This document shows, piece by piece, positions 22,636 through 35,560 of a stretch of DNA of 64,000 bases. The notes beneath the pieces are model-generated. The model ran no database searches and had not been told where the DNA came from. It was given only the letters and a program-made list of their open reading frames with translations. Made by a program: the position numbers and the translations under genes. Position 1 is the stretch's first letter, and each line of letters starts with the position of its first letter. Where the stretch lies: positions 44,606,249-44,670,248 of the forward strand of contig NC_064832.1 of the NCBI RefSeq assembly GCF_024166365.1, given 5' to 3'. The stretch is from Elephas maximus indicus. Taxonomy: Eukaryota; Chordata; Mammalia; Proboscidea; Elephantidae.

Positions 22636-23200
22636 TGAGGAGAGAATGAGGTGCCACAGAACCAAATTAAGGGTATGAAAACATTCAAGGTGAAAAAGGG
22701 AGTTCAATAATGTCAATGAGAGAAGGTGATGCCAAGAAGGAGATAGATTTCCCAAGATGAAGATACAGAAGAGGATTGAATTCAAGCAAAGATTCTTTTG
22801 GAAAACAGATAGGCAAGGGAAAAGTAGGTTAAATTTTCACTATTTATTGAAAGTATCTCAGGTAGTAAATATGATGAAAATGCTAGTGAAGAGAAACTTG
22901 AGATAGAGCAATCTGAAAGGAAATGATGCCAATTGTCAAGATAAAGGATAATGAAGGTATGAAATAAAACAATATATATAGAGAAGAGAAGCTGAGTTTT
23001 ATGAAATGTTTCAGATTACACAAACGAATATTTAGCCTGGACCTTTAGTAAATAACCTCTCACAATTTTCAATTAGGAGACATGGTTCTTGTTTCCCTCT
23101 TTATCCCCCCAAATTGATGTAAACAGTGATACAACAGTGGTTATATATGTTAGCACCATCATGCCCTGGGAGACTTACAAATTAATTTTTGTGGCTATGA
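22636..23200. other. Unassigned DNA
   Basis: No recognised feature. Purine-rich on the plus strand at 22640-22900, possibly part of an old repeat. Confidence 0.45.
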
Positions 23201-23300
23201 CAGTAGAAATTCTAAAACTATTATATTGAAGACAGGTATCTATAGAAGAACAGTAGAAATTCTAAAACTATTATATTGAAGACAGGTATCTATAGAAGAA
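23201..23300. repeat. Perfect tandem duplication, 2 x 50 bp
   Basis: The 50-mer beginning 'cagtagaaattctaaaac' and ending 'gtatctatagaagaa' occurs at 23201-23250 and again at 23251-23300 with no difference. The flanks do not extend the match. Confidence 0.97.
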
Positions 23301-23917
23301 TACCATATAGAAGAGCTAAAATGTATGTATAGATCATTCTATATTCTAAAACTCTTTATATGTAAATGGGTATGACTATTTGAATTTATGCAAATATAAT
23401 CTCACCTCTAAAACTCATAACTCAATGGGAACAGAAGTAGATCGAAGGGGACAGGTTCATATTACAGCACAATTTGCATACTGAATAAGACTAGATCCTT
23501 CTCTTACTCATCTCATCATTTTGATCATGGTCACAATGTGGTAGCAATGCTGTTATAATTTTATTAAGTCAGAATGTGTATCAGAAGAATTTTCATCCAG
23601 TTTAAAAGAAATATATCAATAAATGTATGAGAATTTCTCAATTGTGGTAGTTATAAAAATGTAAATTAAAATTGCATGCAGATACCAGAGCACATGCACC
23701 AGAAGCACTAAAGGTAAAAGTCCTGACAATACCAAGTGCAGACAAGGATATGGAACCTGGGAGCTCTCATACAGTGCCAGAGACAGTGCAAATTGGCAGA
23801 ACAAATGTGGGAGACTTTTTGACAGAATCTTCTAAAACTGAATGTATGAGGCCTGTAATTTCAATTCTAATTTATATCTAAAAGAGAAAAGACAAAATAA
23901 AACTATATACATACATA

Positions 23918-23952
23918 AAATATATATATATATATATATAAATATATATATT
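23918..23952. repeat. (TA)n microsatellite
   Basis: About 34 bp of TA repeats with an 'aaatatata' tail. Confidence 0.95.
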
Positions 23953-23965
23953 TGGTTAATTACCA

Positions 23966-24088
23966 CCACCAGTTGCTGTCAAGTCAGCTCTGTTTCATGG
24001 CTACCTCATGGGTGCCAGAGTAAAACTGAACTCTATCATGTGTTCAGTGGCTCATTTTTCTGAAGTAGATTGAAAGACCTTTCTTCTA
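23966..24088 (-). mobile_element. AfroSINE (long subfamily), diverged
   Basis: 'cagttgctgtcaagtcagctc' followed by 'gggtgccagagtaaaactg', 'gtggctcatttttctgaagtagatt' and 'gacctttcttct' is the inverted long-subfamily AfroSINE. It is more diverged than most copies here, and the tRNA-like head is missing. Confidence 0.7.
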
Positions 24089-24379
24089 ATGCACATCCAG
24101 CTTTTGTTTAGCAGCTGTGTGCATTCATTGTTTGCATAACCCAGGAGCTCCACGTTCACCTGAAGACATGCAAAAATGATCATACCAGTGAAATTTGCAA
24201 TAGCCCCAAGCTGTTTGGAAACTATTGAAAAGCCCATCAAGAGTAGAATAATAAATATATGAATTATGTTATTTATAGCCATTCAACAGTATCCTCTGTA
24301 GCATTGACAATGAATTAACTGCAAATACGTACAACTATAACGATCAGTTTCAGAAATCTAATGTTGAATGAACAATTCA

Positions 24380-24676
24380 GTCTTGGAGGAAGTACAGCCA
24401 GAGTGCTCCTTAGAAGTGTGGATAGAGAGACTTCAGCCTGCTTCCTTTGGACACATAATCAGGAGGGAATGATCGCTAGGGTAGGACACCATGCCTGGCA
24501 GAGTAGAGGGTCTGTGAAAAAGAGAGACCCTCAATGAAATAGATTGACGCAATGGCTGCAACAATGGGCTCAAACATAGCAACAGTTGTGAGGATACGGG
24601 AAGCTTGCAACGTTTTATTCTGTAATTCAAAAATTGTTATGAGTTGGAGCCGACTCAGTGGCATGTAAGAACAACA
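24380..24676 (+). mobile_element. RTE LINE, 3' end fragment within L1
   Basis: 'gtcttggaggaagtacagccagagtgctccttagaag' through 'cacataatcaggaggga', 'gcaatggctgcaacaatggg', 'atgagttggagccgactc', ending 'cagtggcatgtaagaacaaca'. About 300 bp of the RTE C-terminal and 3' end. Confidence 0.92.
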
Positions 24677-24955
24677 CAATGTTGAGCTAAATAAGCCAGA
24701 AACAAAAGAGTGCTTATTGGATGGTTTCATATGTAAAAATTTCAAAAACAGGCCCCCAAAATGACTATCTTTGGTGAAATGGCAGAAAGCGTGCCTTATA
24801 GAGATTTTGAGGTTCTGGTAATAAACTGTGATATCTGGAGTGATTTCAGGGGTTATGTTCCATACGAAAATTTTTCAAGTATTACTCTTATGATCTGTGT
24901 ACTTTTCGCGTGTATATTATACCCCACTGAAAAGATCACACACAAAAAAATCAGA

Positions 24956-26539
24956 AATCATAACTCTCTAATCTGAATGGTATCTTACAATACAACCGTA
25001 TTCACTTACTGCTTTCACTTGCTAACCTTTGGATTTCCTTACACATGTAACAGACTTTAAAACTCCTCTCCCTTCTTCAATTCTAAGTCCACATGAATCT
25101 TCTTATGCATTTGCCTTTAATCAACAGATCTAACATCATTACCTATGCTTTTGTTAGAGGACACTGGAAATATTTATCACCTAAACTTCAGGCAAATCTT
25201 TGAAAATGTAGTCATTGCCAGCTCTTTTTTTTTTTTGAACGAGTAGTTTTCCTTTGGCCTTTATAAAATGAAACTGCTCTAACAGAGGTATCACATCTCA
25301 TCTTTTCAAATCACGTTCAAATGTAAATAAAATTAGGCAATCAATTTGCGATATATTATCTTTTAAAATGAATACTTGCTAAAAAATTAATTAGTAAGAA
25401 AGAAATTGAGGCGGCATAAATTTTATTAAGCCAAAAAACGTTTAAAGGTCAAATAAAAATGATAATTAAAATTTAAGATTGCTTTAATGATTAGATGTTC
25501 TGTAAATCTGTATTGTACTTAGAAATGTTTATTCTGAGGCTTGGTTAATTTACCAATATTCCACTCTATTCAACTTTGTTGTTGAATAATACACAGGAGA
25601 CAGTATCTGATCTGGGATTATATGACTTGTTCTTAGAATGTGACAAGCTATTTTAGAAATTTGAGAAACCCAAGAAAACAACTTGGATGTTGGATGGACT
25701 GTAATTCTTGAATAAAATCAATATAATGTGCAAGATTTTTGATAAAAATCATATACAATATATTTCAAAAATTTACCAAATAGAAAGGATTGAAATACAC
25801 AATAACTAATCCATAGTTCCAGGGGTATGTGAACAGGAGGCTTACTTTTCAGTGCTCAGAAACCTTTGATTTTCACTTAACTGTGTTTTGCATTTAAACA
25901 CGTGGTGTTTATAACATCCTTAACAATTAAAACTAAATTGCTGTCTGAAGTAAACGCCCCAAGTTAAATCATATTAAACACACGAATAATCATATTAAAA
26001 ACACTCAAGTAGAACAAACAAGCAAAGGAAACACTCAGCTATTCAAGAGTATGGAATATTTTACAAAGAATATATACTGAAAAAAATTACTCTCAATTTT
26101 CATATACAAGCAAATTCTGTATCTCTTTTTTTACATGGCAGTTAAAATTAGAACAAAAGTTAGACCTGAACATGGAGAAGAATGTGATACCTTTACTCTA
26201 AACCATGCATAAAATGGAAGAAACTAAATTGATCATTTGGCGTATTAGTTTGTTTTTAGTTATAACAAATAATGCCACTTTCAGAATCTTACATACATAT
26301 GCCTAATGCATATCTCATATATATTAAAATAAATTTAAAGGCCTATAAACTAAGTTTTCGCTAACTGATTTTGTATATAAGAATGAATGTGATATATATT
26401 ATTGAATATAATCTTTCAGAAATCTGACATAAATATTTGGTGTATCTACTTATTTTTTAGTAAAACAACTAGTGGCTGTATGCTTTAAAATAGATACTCC
26501 AGTTACTTCCAAGTTTATAAAACTAGATAAATCCACTAT
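24956..26539. other. Unassigned AT-rich DNA
   Basis: About 1.6 kb with no recognised gene or repeat. Confidence 0.5.
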
Positions 26540-27500
26540 GTTGTTGTGAGGTGCTGTCAAATTGGTTCCGACTCATAGTGACCCATGTCCAACAGAATGA
26601 AACACTGTCTGGTCGTACACCATCCTCATAATCCTTGTTATGCTTGAGCCCATTGTTGTAGCCTCTGTGTCACTCCATCTTGTTGAGGGGCTTCCTCTTT
26701 TTCACTGACACTCTACCAAATATGATGTCCTTCTCCAGAGACTGGTCCCTGCCAATAACATGTCCAAACTATGTGAGACGAAGTCTTGCCATCCTTACTT
26801 CTAAGGAGTATTCTGGCTGTACTTCCTCCAAGACAGATTTCTTTGTTCTTCTTTGAGTCCATGGTATATTCAAAGCCATCAATTCTTCTTCATTCTTCTT
26901 TATCATTGTCCAGCTTTCACATGCATCTGAGGAGATTGAAAACACCATGCTTGAGTCAGGCACACCTTAGACCTTAAAGTGACATCTTTGCTTTCAAACA
27001 ATTTAAAGAGCTCTTTTGCAGCAGATTTGCCCAAAGCAATGTCAATGTGTCATTTGATTTTTTGACTCTGCTTCCATGGGTGTTGATCGTAGATCCAAGT
27101 AAGATGAAATCCTTGACAACTTCAGTCTTTGCTTCATTTATCATGATGTTACTTACCAGTCCAGTTGTGAGGATTTTTGTTTTCTTTATGTGAAAGTGTA
27201 ATCCATAATGAAGGCTGTAGTCTTTGATCTTCATCAGTAAGTGCTTTAATTCCTCTTCACTTTCAGCAAGCAAGACTGTGTACTCTGTGTATAGCAGGTT
27301 GTTAATGAGTCTTCCTTCAATCCTGACACTCCTGTTCTTCTTCATATAGTCCAGCTTCTCCAATTATTTACTCAGCATACAGATTGAAAAAGTACGATGA
27401 AAGGATACAATCCTGACATACCCCTCTTGACTTTAAAACATGCAGTATCCCCTTGTTCTGTCCAAATGAGTGCCTCTTGGTCTAAGTATGAATTCCTTAA
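26540..27500 (-). mobile_element. RTE LINE, 3' ~1 kb with reverse-transcriptase end
   Basis: Inverted RTE from its 3' end ('gttgttgtgaggtgctgtc') back into the reverse transcriptase. A 129-codon minus-strand frame at 26974-27363 still reads as the end of the domain (I-K-D-Y-S-L-H-Y-G-L-H then I-K-K-T-K-I-L). The catalytic box at 27280-27291 is Y-T-E-Y where Y-A-D-D is expected, and the frame is open only in this segment. The element is 5'-truncated near 27500. Confidence 0.93.
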
Positions 27501-27629
27501 ACTAGTACAAATATTAATGCAATAAAAATCGTTTGGAGTACTTTCTGTATAACTGGAATTGCCGTAGACTGCATAACATAGACTAGTGTGCCAAATCTGC
27601 AGTGTGTGGATAATAATTACCATAAACCC

Positions 27630-27696
27630 ACCAAAAATCCAGTGCCGTCGATAGGCTATGTAATATAGAACTGACTCAATGGCACCTAACAACAAC
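27630..27696 (+). mobile_element. Chimeric scrap: SINE end joined to RTE end
   Basis: 'aatccagtgccgtcga' (27633-27651) is an inverted AfroSINE 3' end. It is joined to 'gaactgactcaatggcacctaacaacaac', the plus-strand RTE terminus. The two lie in opposite directions across about 10 bp. Confidence 0.6.
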
Positions 27697-27699
27697 TAT

Positions 27700-27905
27700 A
27701 ATGCAGAACAGCATGCCAAATCTACACCTCTTTTTATAAATAAAGTTCTATTAAAACACAATCCCACTCATTCATTGATGTTTACTGTCTATCAGAGTTT
27801 TCTCTCTACAAAACCAGAGTTGTGTAGTGGCAACAGAGACTGCATGGCCAATAAAGCCAAAAAAATTTACTGTCTGGCTCTTTAACAGAAAAATTTTACA
27901 ACCCA
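27700..27905 (-). mobile_element. hAT-type nonautonomous DNA transposon
   Basis: The pattern 'cagcatgccaaatctacacctc', 'ttataaataaagttctattaaaacac', 'gcatggccaataaagcc', 'ctgtctggctctttaacagaaaaattttacaaccc' is the inverted form of a common mammalian hAT (Charlie-related) element whose start reads like 'gggttgtaaaatttttctgttaaag'. The exact subfamily is not resolved. Confidence 0.65.
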
Positions 27906-28278
27906 GATGTACAGAACTGTTTTTACATACAGAAAAGACAGGGTGCTAGCTACAGTTTTTAAGATATCTGTATACTATCAAAATTAAGAGATGCCAATAG
28001 TAACAGATCTCTATCTAGCTGTCTCAGTATATTTATCTGCAATATCAAGGAAATACTAGTGGAAACTTGAAGAGTTATATTGTAAGAATCGGAATAGGCA
28101 TTATGCGAAAGGACTTTACTGCCAAAGTTGGTGCGTGTTTAAATGTTCCATAAACATTTATCAAGAGATTGAGCTAAAGATTAACCTATGCTCTGTGCAC
28201 TTATGTGCAGGTCAATCAGGTGCTTATATAAGTGAAGAAGTGGACTTTCTGAGTTTCACCTATGATCTTTTCAATGCA
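27906..28278. other. Unassigned DNA
   Basis: No recognised feature. Confidence 0.5.
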
Positions 28279-28978
28279 CAGTCTTCCTTCGGTATCTGCG
28301 GGGAATTGATTCCAGGACCTCCCTCCCCCTCAGATACCAAAATCCTCAGATGCTCTAGTCCTGTATATAAAATGGCATATTATTTACATATAACCCATAC
28401 ACAGCCTTCTGTATACATTAAATCATCTCTAGATTACTTATGATAGCTAATACAATGAAAATAGTTGTTTCATTGAAGACTTGCTCTGGAAGATAGCTTT
28501 TCTCTTCTATGAGTTTCATGATCTTGAAGTTCTTGAGGCTGTAGTGCTTTACAGAGATGGCCAGCCATCCCTTACTAGCCTGACACTCCATTTCCTCACT
28601 CTCCTCAACCTCCTCACACTTAGCTTTCCTTTGAGGGATTGCTTTGACCACTCAATTGCTTTTTAAGAGGCTTTTTTTTTTTTTTTTTTCACAGAAACAA
28701 AGGGTGCATACAGCACAAGCAGTGAACAAAAAAGACGCAAGGGGAACAATGCTCAAAGAATGAATGGGGGAGAGAGACTTAGTATCTATGAAATGTTGGG
28801 CAGCTACAGCATAGTATGCCTACACAACATTTCATTTGCATAGATTCAGCATCATGGTGAGCATCAAATTGAAGTTTTCCTTTTTGGAACTCCTCACCCA
28901 CCCTGACCCCTGAATACTTTCCATCTGTGTTTGGTTGAAAGCCATGATGTGGAACCTATGGATATGATGGGCTGACTG
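28279..28978 (+). mobile_element. Tigger/pogo-type DNA transposon, internally deleted
   Basis: The left end 'cagtcttccttcggtatctgcgggg' and right end 'gtggaacctatggatatgatgggctgactg' are imperfect inverted repeats in the Tigger style ('cagtc...tatc...'). After the left end come 'gattccaggacctcc', 'gataccaaaatcctcagatgctc' and 'cattaaatcatctctagattactta', which I recognise from Tigger-class elements. At about 700 bp it is too short for a transposase, and no coherent frame remains. A T run sits at 28672-28690. Confidence 0.75.
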
Positions 28979-29071
28979 TTTACTTTCACATCTTACCTTC
29001 TCAATGTCAAGATCAGACCTCTTGTTTTTAAATCTACAGCCCTACTACTTTCTAATCATAAGGTTTTGCTT

Positions 29072-29272
29072 AGAGTTCCTATGTGGCGCAAATAATAATA
29101 CACTTGGCTATTAACCAAAAGGTTGATAGTTCTGATCTATACACAAACATGTTGGCTGAAAGGCCTGGTGATCTGCTTCCCAAAAATCATCCACTGAAAA
29201 CTCCGTAGACCACAGTCCTACTATGTGTGACACACATGGGATTGCCAGAGTCACAGTTGACTTGAAGGCAAT
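29072..29272 (+). mobile_element. AfroSINE (long subfamily), diverged
   Basis: 'gagttcctatgtggcgcaaataataatac', 'gctgaaaggcctggtgatctgc', 'aatcatccactgaaaac', 'cacacatgggattgccagagtcacagttgacttg'. All parts of the long subfamily are in order, with many changes. A CT-rich run follows. Confidence 0.82.
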
Positions 29273-31632
29273 TCTCTCTCTCTCTTTCTCAAGACTTTCA
29301 AGTCTTATTTCTCCATCAGTAACTAAAGATGCTAATAGGGTTATGGTGATAATTGATGAAACAGTGAGAAGAGATTGGATTCTGGTTTTAATTTGAAGGT
29401 AAAGTAAAAAACAAACCAAAAAAAAAAAAAAAAAAAACTAATAGCTTGTGAGGTGTGAAAGAGTATACGCTTTCAGTATTTTTTTTCCCTGAAAAACTGA
29501 GAAGATAAGATTATTGATTAATAAAGAAAAGGCTATGTGGAGCACATTTTGAGAAAAGGATCAGGAGCTTAGTTTTGAACATGTTAACGTTAACTATATA
29601 AACTTTATGTGGTGTTTTTTTTTTTGTCCTTGTTACTTAACATGTAAAAGCTCAGATACAAATAGCACTTAGACTTTTCTCTAATATTTGTCTACGTAAG
29701 TTGTTGTTTGAATGAGACAGTAAGATATGATAACAGAAAATGATTTATTTTCCTAAACATAAAAAAGCCATTGATATTAATGGCTGAAGCAAAATTGAAC
29801 TCATGTATTAATCTTATGACCCCTCAATTCCCCTTATTGAGACATCAACTAAATTTTAATATTTTATGAGGATATCAGAATGATAACAAGATGATTTATA
29901 TTGAAATAAACTGATTTTATTAAATGCATAGCGTGAAGAGACGAATATCTCTGGAAATGCATACGTAAATTTACATATATTTTCAAAACAGCAAGTATGT
30001 AATATTTCCCACTATTTCACTATAGTGTTATGAAGTCAATTTGATTTCCCAACTGAATGAACACTCTCACACCATTTTACACATGCAATGAATGAGTGGT
30101 TGGATTGTAATTTATGTGTGGTTGTCACCAGGGAAAGGAATGGAGCTATATATAAAAGTATACATTTTTTTATTTCCTTAAAATTCCATTCCAGTCACCT
30201 TCAATAAATGTTAGATTCATTCCATATTACCGTTTCTTGGGCTAAATGAAAAGATTGTAAAACTTTTCTTTATTAGATTTCCATGAATGGAAAAATAAAA
30301 TTTTCTTTAAAATGAAAATGAAATCCACAAACTTGAATTTGAGGAAAGGATTAATAAAGAAGGGTCTATTCATAATTATTTAAGATTAAATGAAGAACTA
30401 CAATATTATACTAAAGAACAAAATCCCATCTTCCTGGGCATGATACTTGACGTGAAGTTTTACCAGCTGTCCATATTTAAAAATATATATATATATATTT
30501 ATTGTACCTTAAATATAGTGTATAGTGATTAATTGTTGAAGGGCTTGTGTATTTATGTCTATGGTGCCAGAAATGGCAAAGACTGTCTACCCAGAAGGAA
30601 TTTTTCATAGGTACATCACAAACCCTATCCCCTCAACATCTATGATTGCTTAATACGTTTGAATTGTATGGTATTATTTCAAATAAGCAAAACCTGGGGA
30701 AAATTAATGGCACAGCAAGTAAAGGAATGTATGACAAATGCTATACGCCTTGTTTTATTTAAGGCCTAAAATCTAGTCTGGATTTTTGAATATTCAACAT
30801 TATCTGGATTATTAACAAATTTATTCCTTGCTTAAAGCACTCTAGACCAGAAAATTTTCAGGTTCTAATAGGATAATACCACAATGTAAAGGAAACATAA
30901 AAGGAACATCAAACTCTGGACCAGTTGTGCTGTGACTGCTGCTTCACACTCTTAGCTATTGTATTCACGCCACCCTCCCAGACTCAGATTCCTCTACCCT
31001 AACAGTCCCAGGCAGCTTCAAATCCATATTTACCAAACAAAAGAATAATTCCTTGTGAAACCTTATAAATATTTTATCATCTGGAAATTTTCAAGTAATA
31101 ATAAAATGAGTCAAACATTATTAAAAATGTAATTTTAATTATAGAATTGTATTGCCTTTGCTGTACACTTTCAAAATGTTTTCTTATATTAGTGGTAGTA
31201 CAATAATCATTTCATTTGCCTCAAACAGTTCATTTATGTTCTTTTAGTTTTTAATTTGCAGATTTGACTGCTACCCAGGATTACATTTTATTAGCTTTAT
31301 TAAATATTTCAAACTTTCAAATTATGCAAAAATATTTAACTTTTGAAGAAATGTACTAATTACCTTGAAAGATGGATAGAAAATTTAGTTAAAAAGAAAT
31401 TTTAGGCTATATGGGAGTTTGAGATTCTTTCTCCACTGTTGCATGAGTTTTGTTTATTTTTAGTTTTCCTGGGAAAACAAAGCATATTTAGTTTCTAATT
31501 TTTCCTCAATGAAGAATCAATACTGATATGTCACAATCATTTTACTCAACTTTAAATTGTAATCCTCCACTGTGATTTTGCAGTCAAAGTATTTTTCATT
31601 CTTCTAATTTTGTATATATAAATAATATATTC
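29273..31632. other. Unassigned AT-rich DNA
   Basis: About 2.4 kb without a recognised gene or repeat. It holds an A run at 29418-29437, T runs, and a short TA microsatellite near 30481-30500. Confidence 0.5.
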
Positions 31633-33072
31633 ATCTGTGATAACAATAGAACATTACTTAGGATGGAATTCCAGACCCTTAATTATACTCATACAGAACT
31701 TGTGCTGGATCAATAGGCAGTTCTTAGAACAGAACAAGGGGACACTGCATGTTTTAAAACTGGAAAACGTATGTGGCAGGGTTATATCCTTTAACCTTAC
31801 TTTTTAATCTGTATGTTGAACAAATCAACCAAGACGTCAAACTATATGAGAAAAGGTGGGGCATCGAGGTTGGAGGAAGATTCATTAACAACCTGAGACA
31901 TGTAAATGACACAACCTTCCTTCCCTGAAAAAAGATGACTTGAAGCAGTTACTGAGAAAGGTAAAAGACCAGTCTTCTTCAGTATGATTTAACCTGGAAC
32001 ATGAAGAAAACTGAAATCCTCCCAAGTGGACCAATAAACAACATCAAGATTAATGAACAAGAAACTGAAGCTCACAATGATTTTATAATCCGATGAGGGT
32101 GGGTCCCTCTAGTCAACTGAGAGACACCAGGCCTTTGAGAAAGTAGACTTTATTGCAAGCAGGGAGCTTGTAGACAGACTCAAATCAAACTTCCTGAGGT
32201 TGGGATTCCACAGTAATTATAAAAAAATTAGGTATGCCTAATTCATGAAGCTGATGAGAATAGGTGGGTGATTCCAGGAACTAATTAACTTGTGTGGGGG
32301 TGTAGTGGAGGGCGCAGTATGGCAGCTAGGGTGTGTGCTTTTTTCCAGGTATGACACATGAATTTTGTCTAAGGACAGCCTTGCAGCTTCTTGCACGTGT
32401 CTGAATGAAGGGGAAGCAGTGAAGTGACCTTGGGCTACACAGGGTGTTTTAATAGGAACTAACAGACTCAGGGTGTGATGAAAGGAGGGGGAACATTTTA
32501 ACCCTGTTGGTTACAATTTTATTTTACTTAGATCAGTTATCAGCATCCATGGAAGCAGCAGTTAAGAAATCAAAGGACAGATTGCATTCGGAAAAACTGC
32601 TGCAAAAAGACCCCTTCAAAGTTTTAAAAAGCAAAGATGTCACTCGGATGACTAATGTACACCTGACCCAAGCCATGGTCTTTTCAATACCTTATGTACA
32701 TTAGAAAGCTGGACAATGGAAAAAGAAAACAGAAGAACTGAGGCATTTAAACTACAGTGTTGGAGAAAAATATTGGCTCTATTGTGTACTGCCAGAAGAA
32801 TGCTCCTTAGAAGCCAGATTGGTGAGACTTTAGTTCACTTTGGACTTGGCATCAGGAAAGATCAACCACTAGAAAATAATATCTTGGTTGTTAAAGTGGA
32901 AGGTCGGTGAAGTTGAGGGAGGCCATTGATGAGACAGATGGATACAGTCACTGAAACGATAAACTCAAACTGCAGCAATCATGATGACAGAGCAGGACCG
33001 GGCAATGTTTTGTTCTCTTATAAATAAGGTCCCTATGAGTCAGAGCCAACAGCACAGAGCAACTAACAACAA
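31633..33072 (+). mobile_element. RTE LINE, 3' ~1 kb, split by a solo LTR
   Basis: RTE reverse-transcriptase region from about 31660 ('ggaattccagacccttaattatactc') to the 3' end 'tccctatgagtcagagcc...gagcaactaacaac'. The catalytic box reads H-V-N-D at 31899-31910 where Y-A-D-D is expected. A 432-bp LTR interrupts it. Joining 32083 to 32520 gives the RTE sequence with no gap, so this copy was uninterrupted before the LTR arrived. Confidence 0.93.
32084..32515 (-). mobile_element. Solo LTR (class I ERV-like), 4-bp duplication
   Basis: On the minus strand it begins 'tgtaaccaacaggg', carries a polyadenylation signal 'aataaa' ('ttgcaataaagtctac') about 75 bp before its end, and ends near 'ccctcatcggattata'. 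The terminal CA expected there appears mutated. The 4-bp target 'attt' is at 32080-32083 and 32516-32519. A 4-bp duplication and a late polyadenylation signal fit a class I LTR. No internal retroviral sequence is present, so it has no coding capacity. Confidence 0.85.
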
Positions 33073-33757
33073 AAATAGAACAAAATTTCAGCATAACAGT
33101 ATTAAAATATATAAATCTCCACATATTTTTCTCAAAGTTGACAATCCTAAATATCATTTTAGAAGATCTAGTATGTTCTAAGTTAGTAAATATTTTGTTT
33201 GTTTGTTTGTTTTGTTTTTTCTTTTTTTTTTTTTTCTGCATAGCCAGCTTCCAGTTATTTCATAACTGGAATACACTTTGTTACCGGAAGATATATATTC
33301 CATCCATGATCCATAAGTATCACAATAATCTATTATGTCTAAATTCATGCCCTACTCAACCTGACACATATACTACAGGTAACAAAAAATAGCATTTTGT
33401 TTATTTGTTGGTTTGTATCTCTTTTTGTTTGTTTGTTTCTTGTGGAGATGTACCTAATTTTCTTTACTTGGTTTGCTTTCTTATAATGGAATGCTTTAAA
33501 AAGTGACCTGTAGATAATTTACAAACCATTGCAACAATTTATTAAATAATTTAAATCTTAAACTGATCTTACTTTCAAATCTTTGTCTTATAAATTGCTT
33601 GTCTGCCTAAGAAAGGGAAAGTTCTCAGTGCTTTTTGATGACAATTTTAGCAATTTGAGAGTGTAAGCAGGAAGGTTTCCTCAAACCAACATATTAAAAA
33701 AAATTTTTTAAAACATTAATCTGTTTTCATTGTTTAAATGAAGAGTACACTTACAAT
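33073..33757. other. Unassigned DNA with (GTTT)n and T runs
   Basis: Simple repeats at about 33197-33237 ('gtttgtttgtttgtttt' then T-rich). Otherwise no feature recognised. Confidence 0.5.
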
Positions 33758-33780
33758 GAAATTAAATGTTTTTTTTTCCC

Positions 33781-34404
<624 letters not shown>

Positions 34405-34414
34405 GAAATTAAAT

Positions 34415-34879
34415 ATATTTTTTTTATTGTAGCCAACATAGATAAATGCTATTATTTTTCTCATTCTGTGGTTGACAGCACAAGTGTTATATAACTGTGA
34501 GCAGTGCCTATATACTTTATATCATTGTTCTTCACAAACACAAAATGACACATCAAGAGATTCCATCTCTCCTATTTTATTGGAAACACTAATCCTGTTT
34601 TGAAGAACATAGAAATGAAATATCACAGCATATATAGATAGCTACATGTACATGTGACAGACCTGAATTGAGAAAAGAACACAGCTATTTCCATTATTAA
34701 AAACAAAATGTAAAACTATCCTTATAGAATTTAATTAGAATTATCTTGGTTTCAGAACAACAAAATTGTGATAACTGCCCATGAATTTTCTTCCCATACA
34801 AGCTAAATAGGTAACCAATTATATAACCTGTATGCACTGAGAAAAAATATTTTGTTTTCTATTTTTCTTACACATGTTT
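34415..34879. other. Unassigned AT-rich DNA
   Basis: No recognised feature. Confidence 0.5.
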
Positions 34880-35223
34880 TGATGATTAATTTTTATGTGT
34901 CAACTTGGCTAGGCTATCACATGCAGTTATCTAATTAAACACTAATGGAAGTGTTACTGTAAATGTATTTTGTAGACATGGTTATAATCTACATTCAGTT
35001 GACTTTAAGTAAAGGAGATCATTCTTAATAATTTTGGTGAGCCTCATCCAATCAATTGAAATGCCTTATGAGCAACAATTGAAGATTCCCTGAGGAAGAA
35101 GTTCTCCCACTTTCTGCTCCCAGCTGAGTTTCCAGCCTGTTGGCCTACCCTACAAATTTTGGACTTGTAGCTCCCACAATTACATTTTTTTTAAAAATCC
35201 CTTGAAATAAATTTATGTACCTG

Positions 35224-35498
35224 TCTCCTTGGAAGCGAGGTTGGTGAGACTTCGTCTCAAGCACTTTGGACATGTTATCAGGAGGCACCAGTCCCTGGAG
35301 AAGGACATCATGCTTGGCAAAGCAGAAGGTCAGCGAAAAAGAGGAAGACTCTCAACGAGATGGATTGATGAAGTGACTGCAACAATGGGCTTAAACATAG
35401 CAATGACTGTGAGAATGGTGCAGGACAGGGCAATGTTTTGTTCTGTTGTACATAGGATCATTATGAGTTGGAACCAACTCAAGAGCACCTAACAACAT
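35224..35498 (+). mobile_element. RTE LINE, 3' end fragment
   Basis: 'tctccttggaagcgaggttggtgagacttcgtctc', 'gacatgttatcaggaggcacc', 'gagaaggacatcatgcttgg', 'gaggaagactctcaacgagatgg', ending 'tatgagttggaaccaactcaagagcacctaacaac'. It is comparatively well conserved; an 87-codon frame (35229-35492) follows the RTE C-terminus (K-H-F-G-H-V-I-R-R ... G-R-L-S-T-R-W). A (CTAC)n(CTGT)n array follows. Confidence 0.94.
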
Positions 35499-35560
35499 CT
35501 AACTATCTACCTACCTACCTACCAATCTATCTGTCTGTCTGTCTGTCTATCTATCCATAG
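35499..35560. repeat. (CTAC)n/(CTGT)n microsatellite
   Basis: 'ctacctacctacctacc' then 'ctgtctgtctgtctgtct', directly after the RTE terminus. It may include the host repeat's own terminal simple repeat. Confidence 0.93.

Larger units (their letters stand above)
23640..24955 (+). mobile_element. Old L1 3' region, interrupted twice
   Basis: L1-like pieces: 'ctgacaataccaagtgcagacaagg...ggagctctcatacagtgcc' (about 23720-23790), then 'cccaggagctccacgttcacctgaagacatgc' and 'gcaatagccccaagctgtttggaaac' (about 24140-24220), then the 3' part after 24680. An inverted SINE (about 23966-24088) and an RTE fragment (24380-24676) interrupt it. Heavily mutated and inactive. Confidence 0.65.

Noticed and set aside
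26974..27363. 129-codon frame as a possible domesticated reverse transcriptase
   Set aside because: The catalytic residues are lost (Y-T-E-Y), the frame is bounded by stops inside a truncated RTE copy, and nothing suggests expression or constraint.
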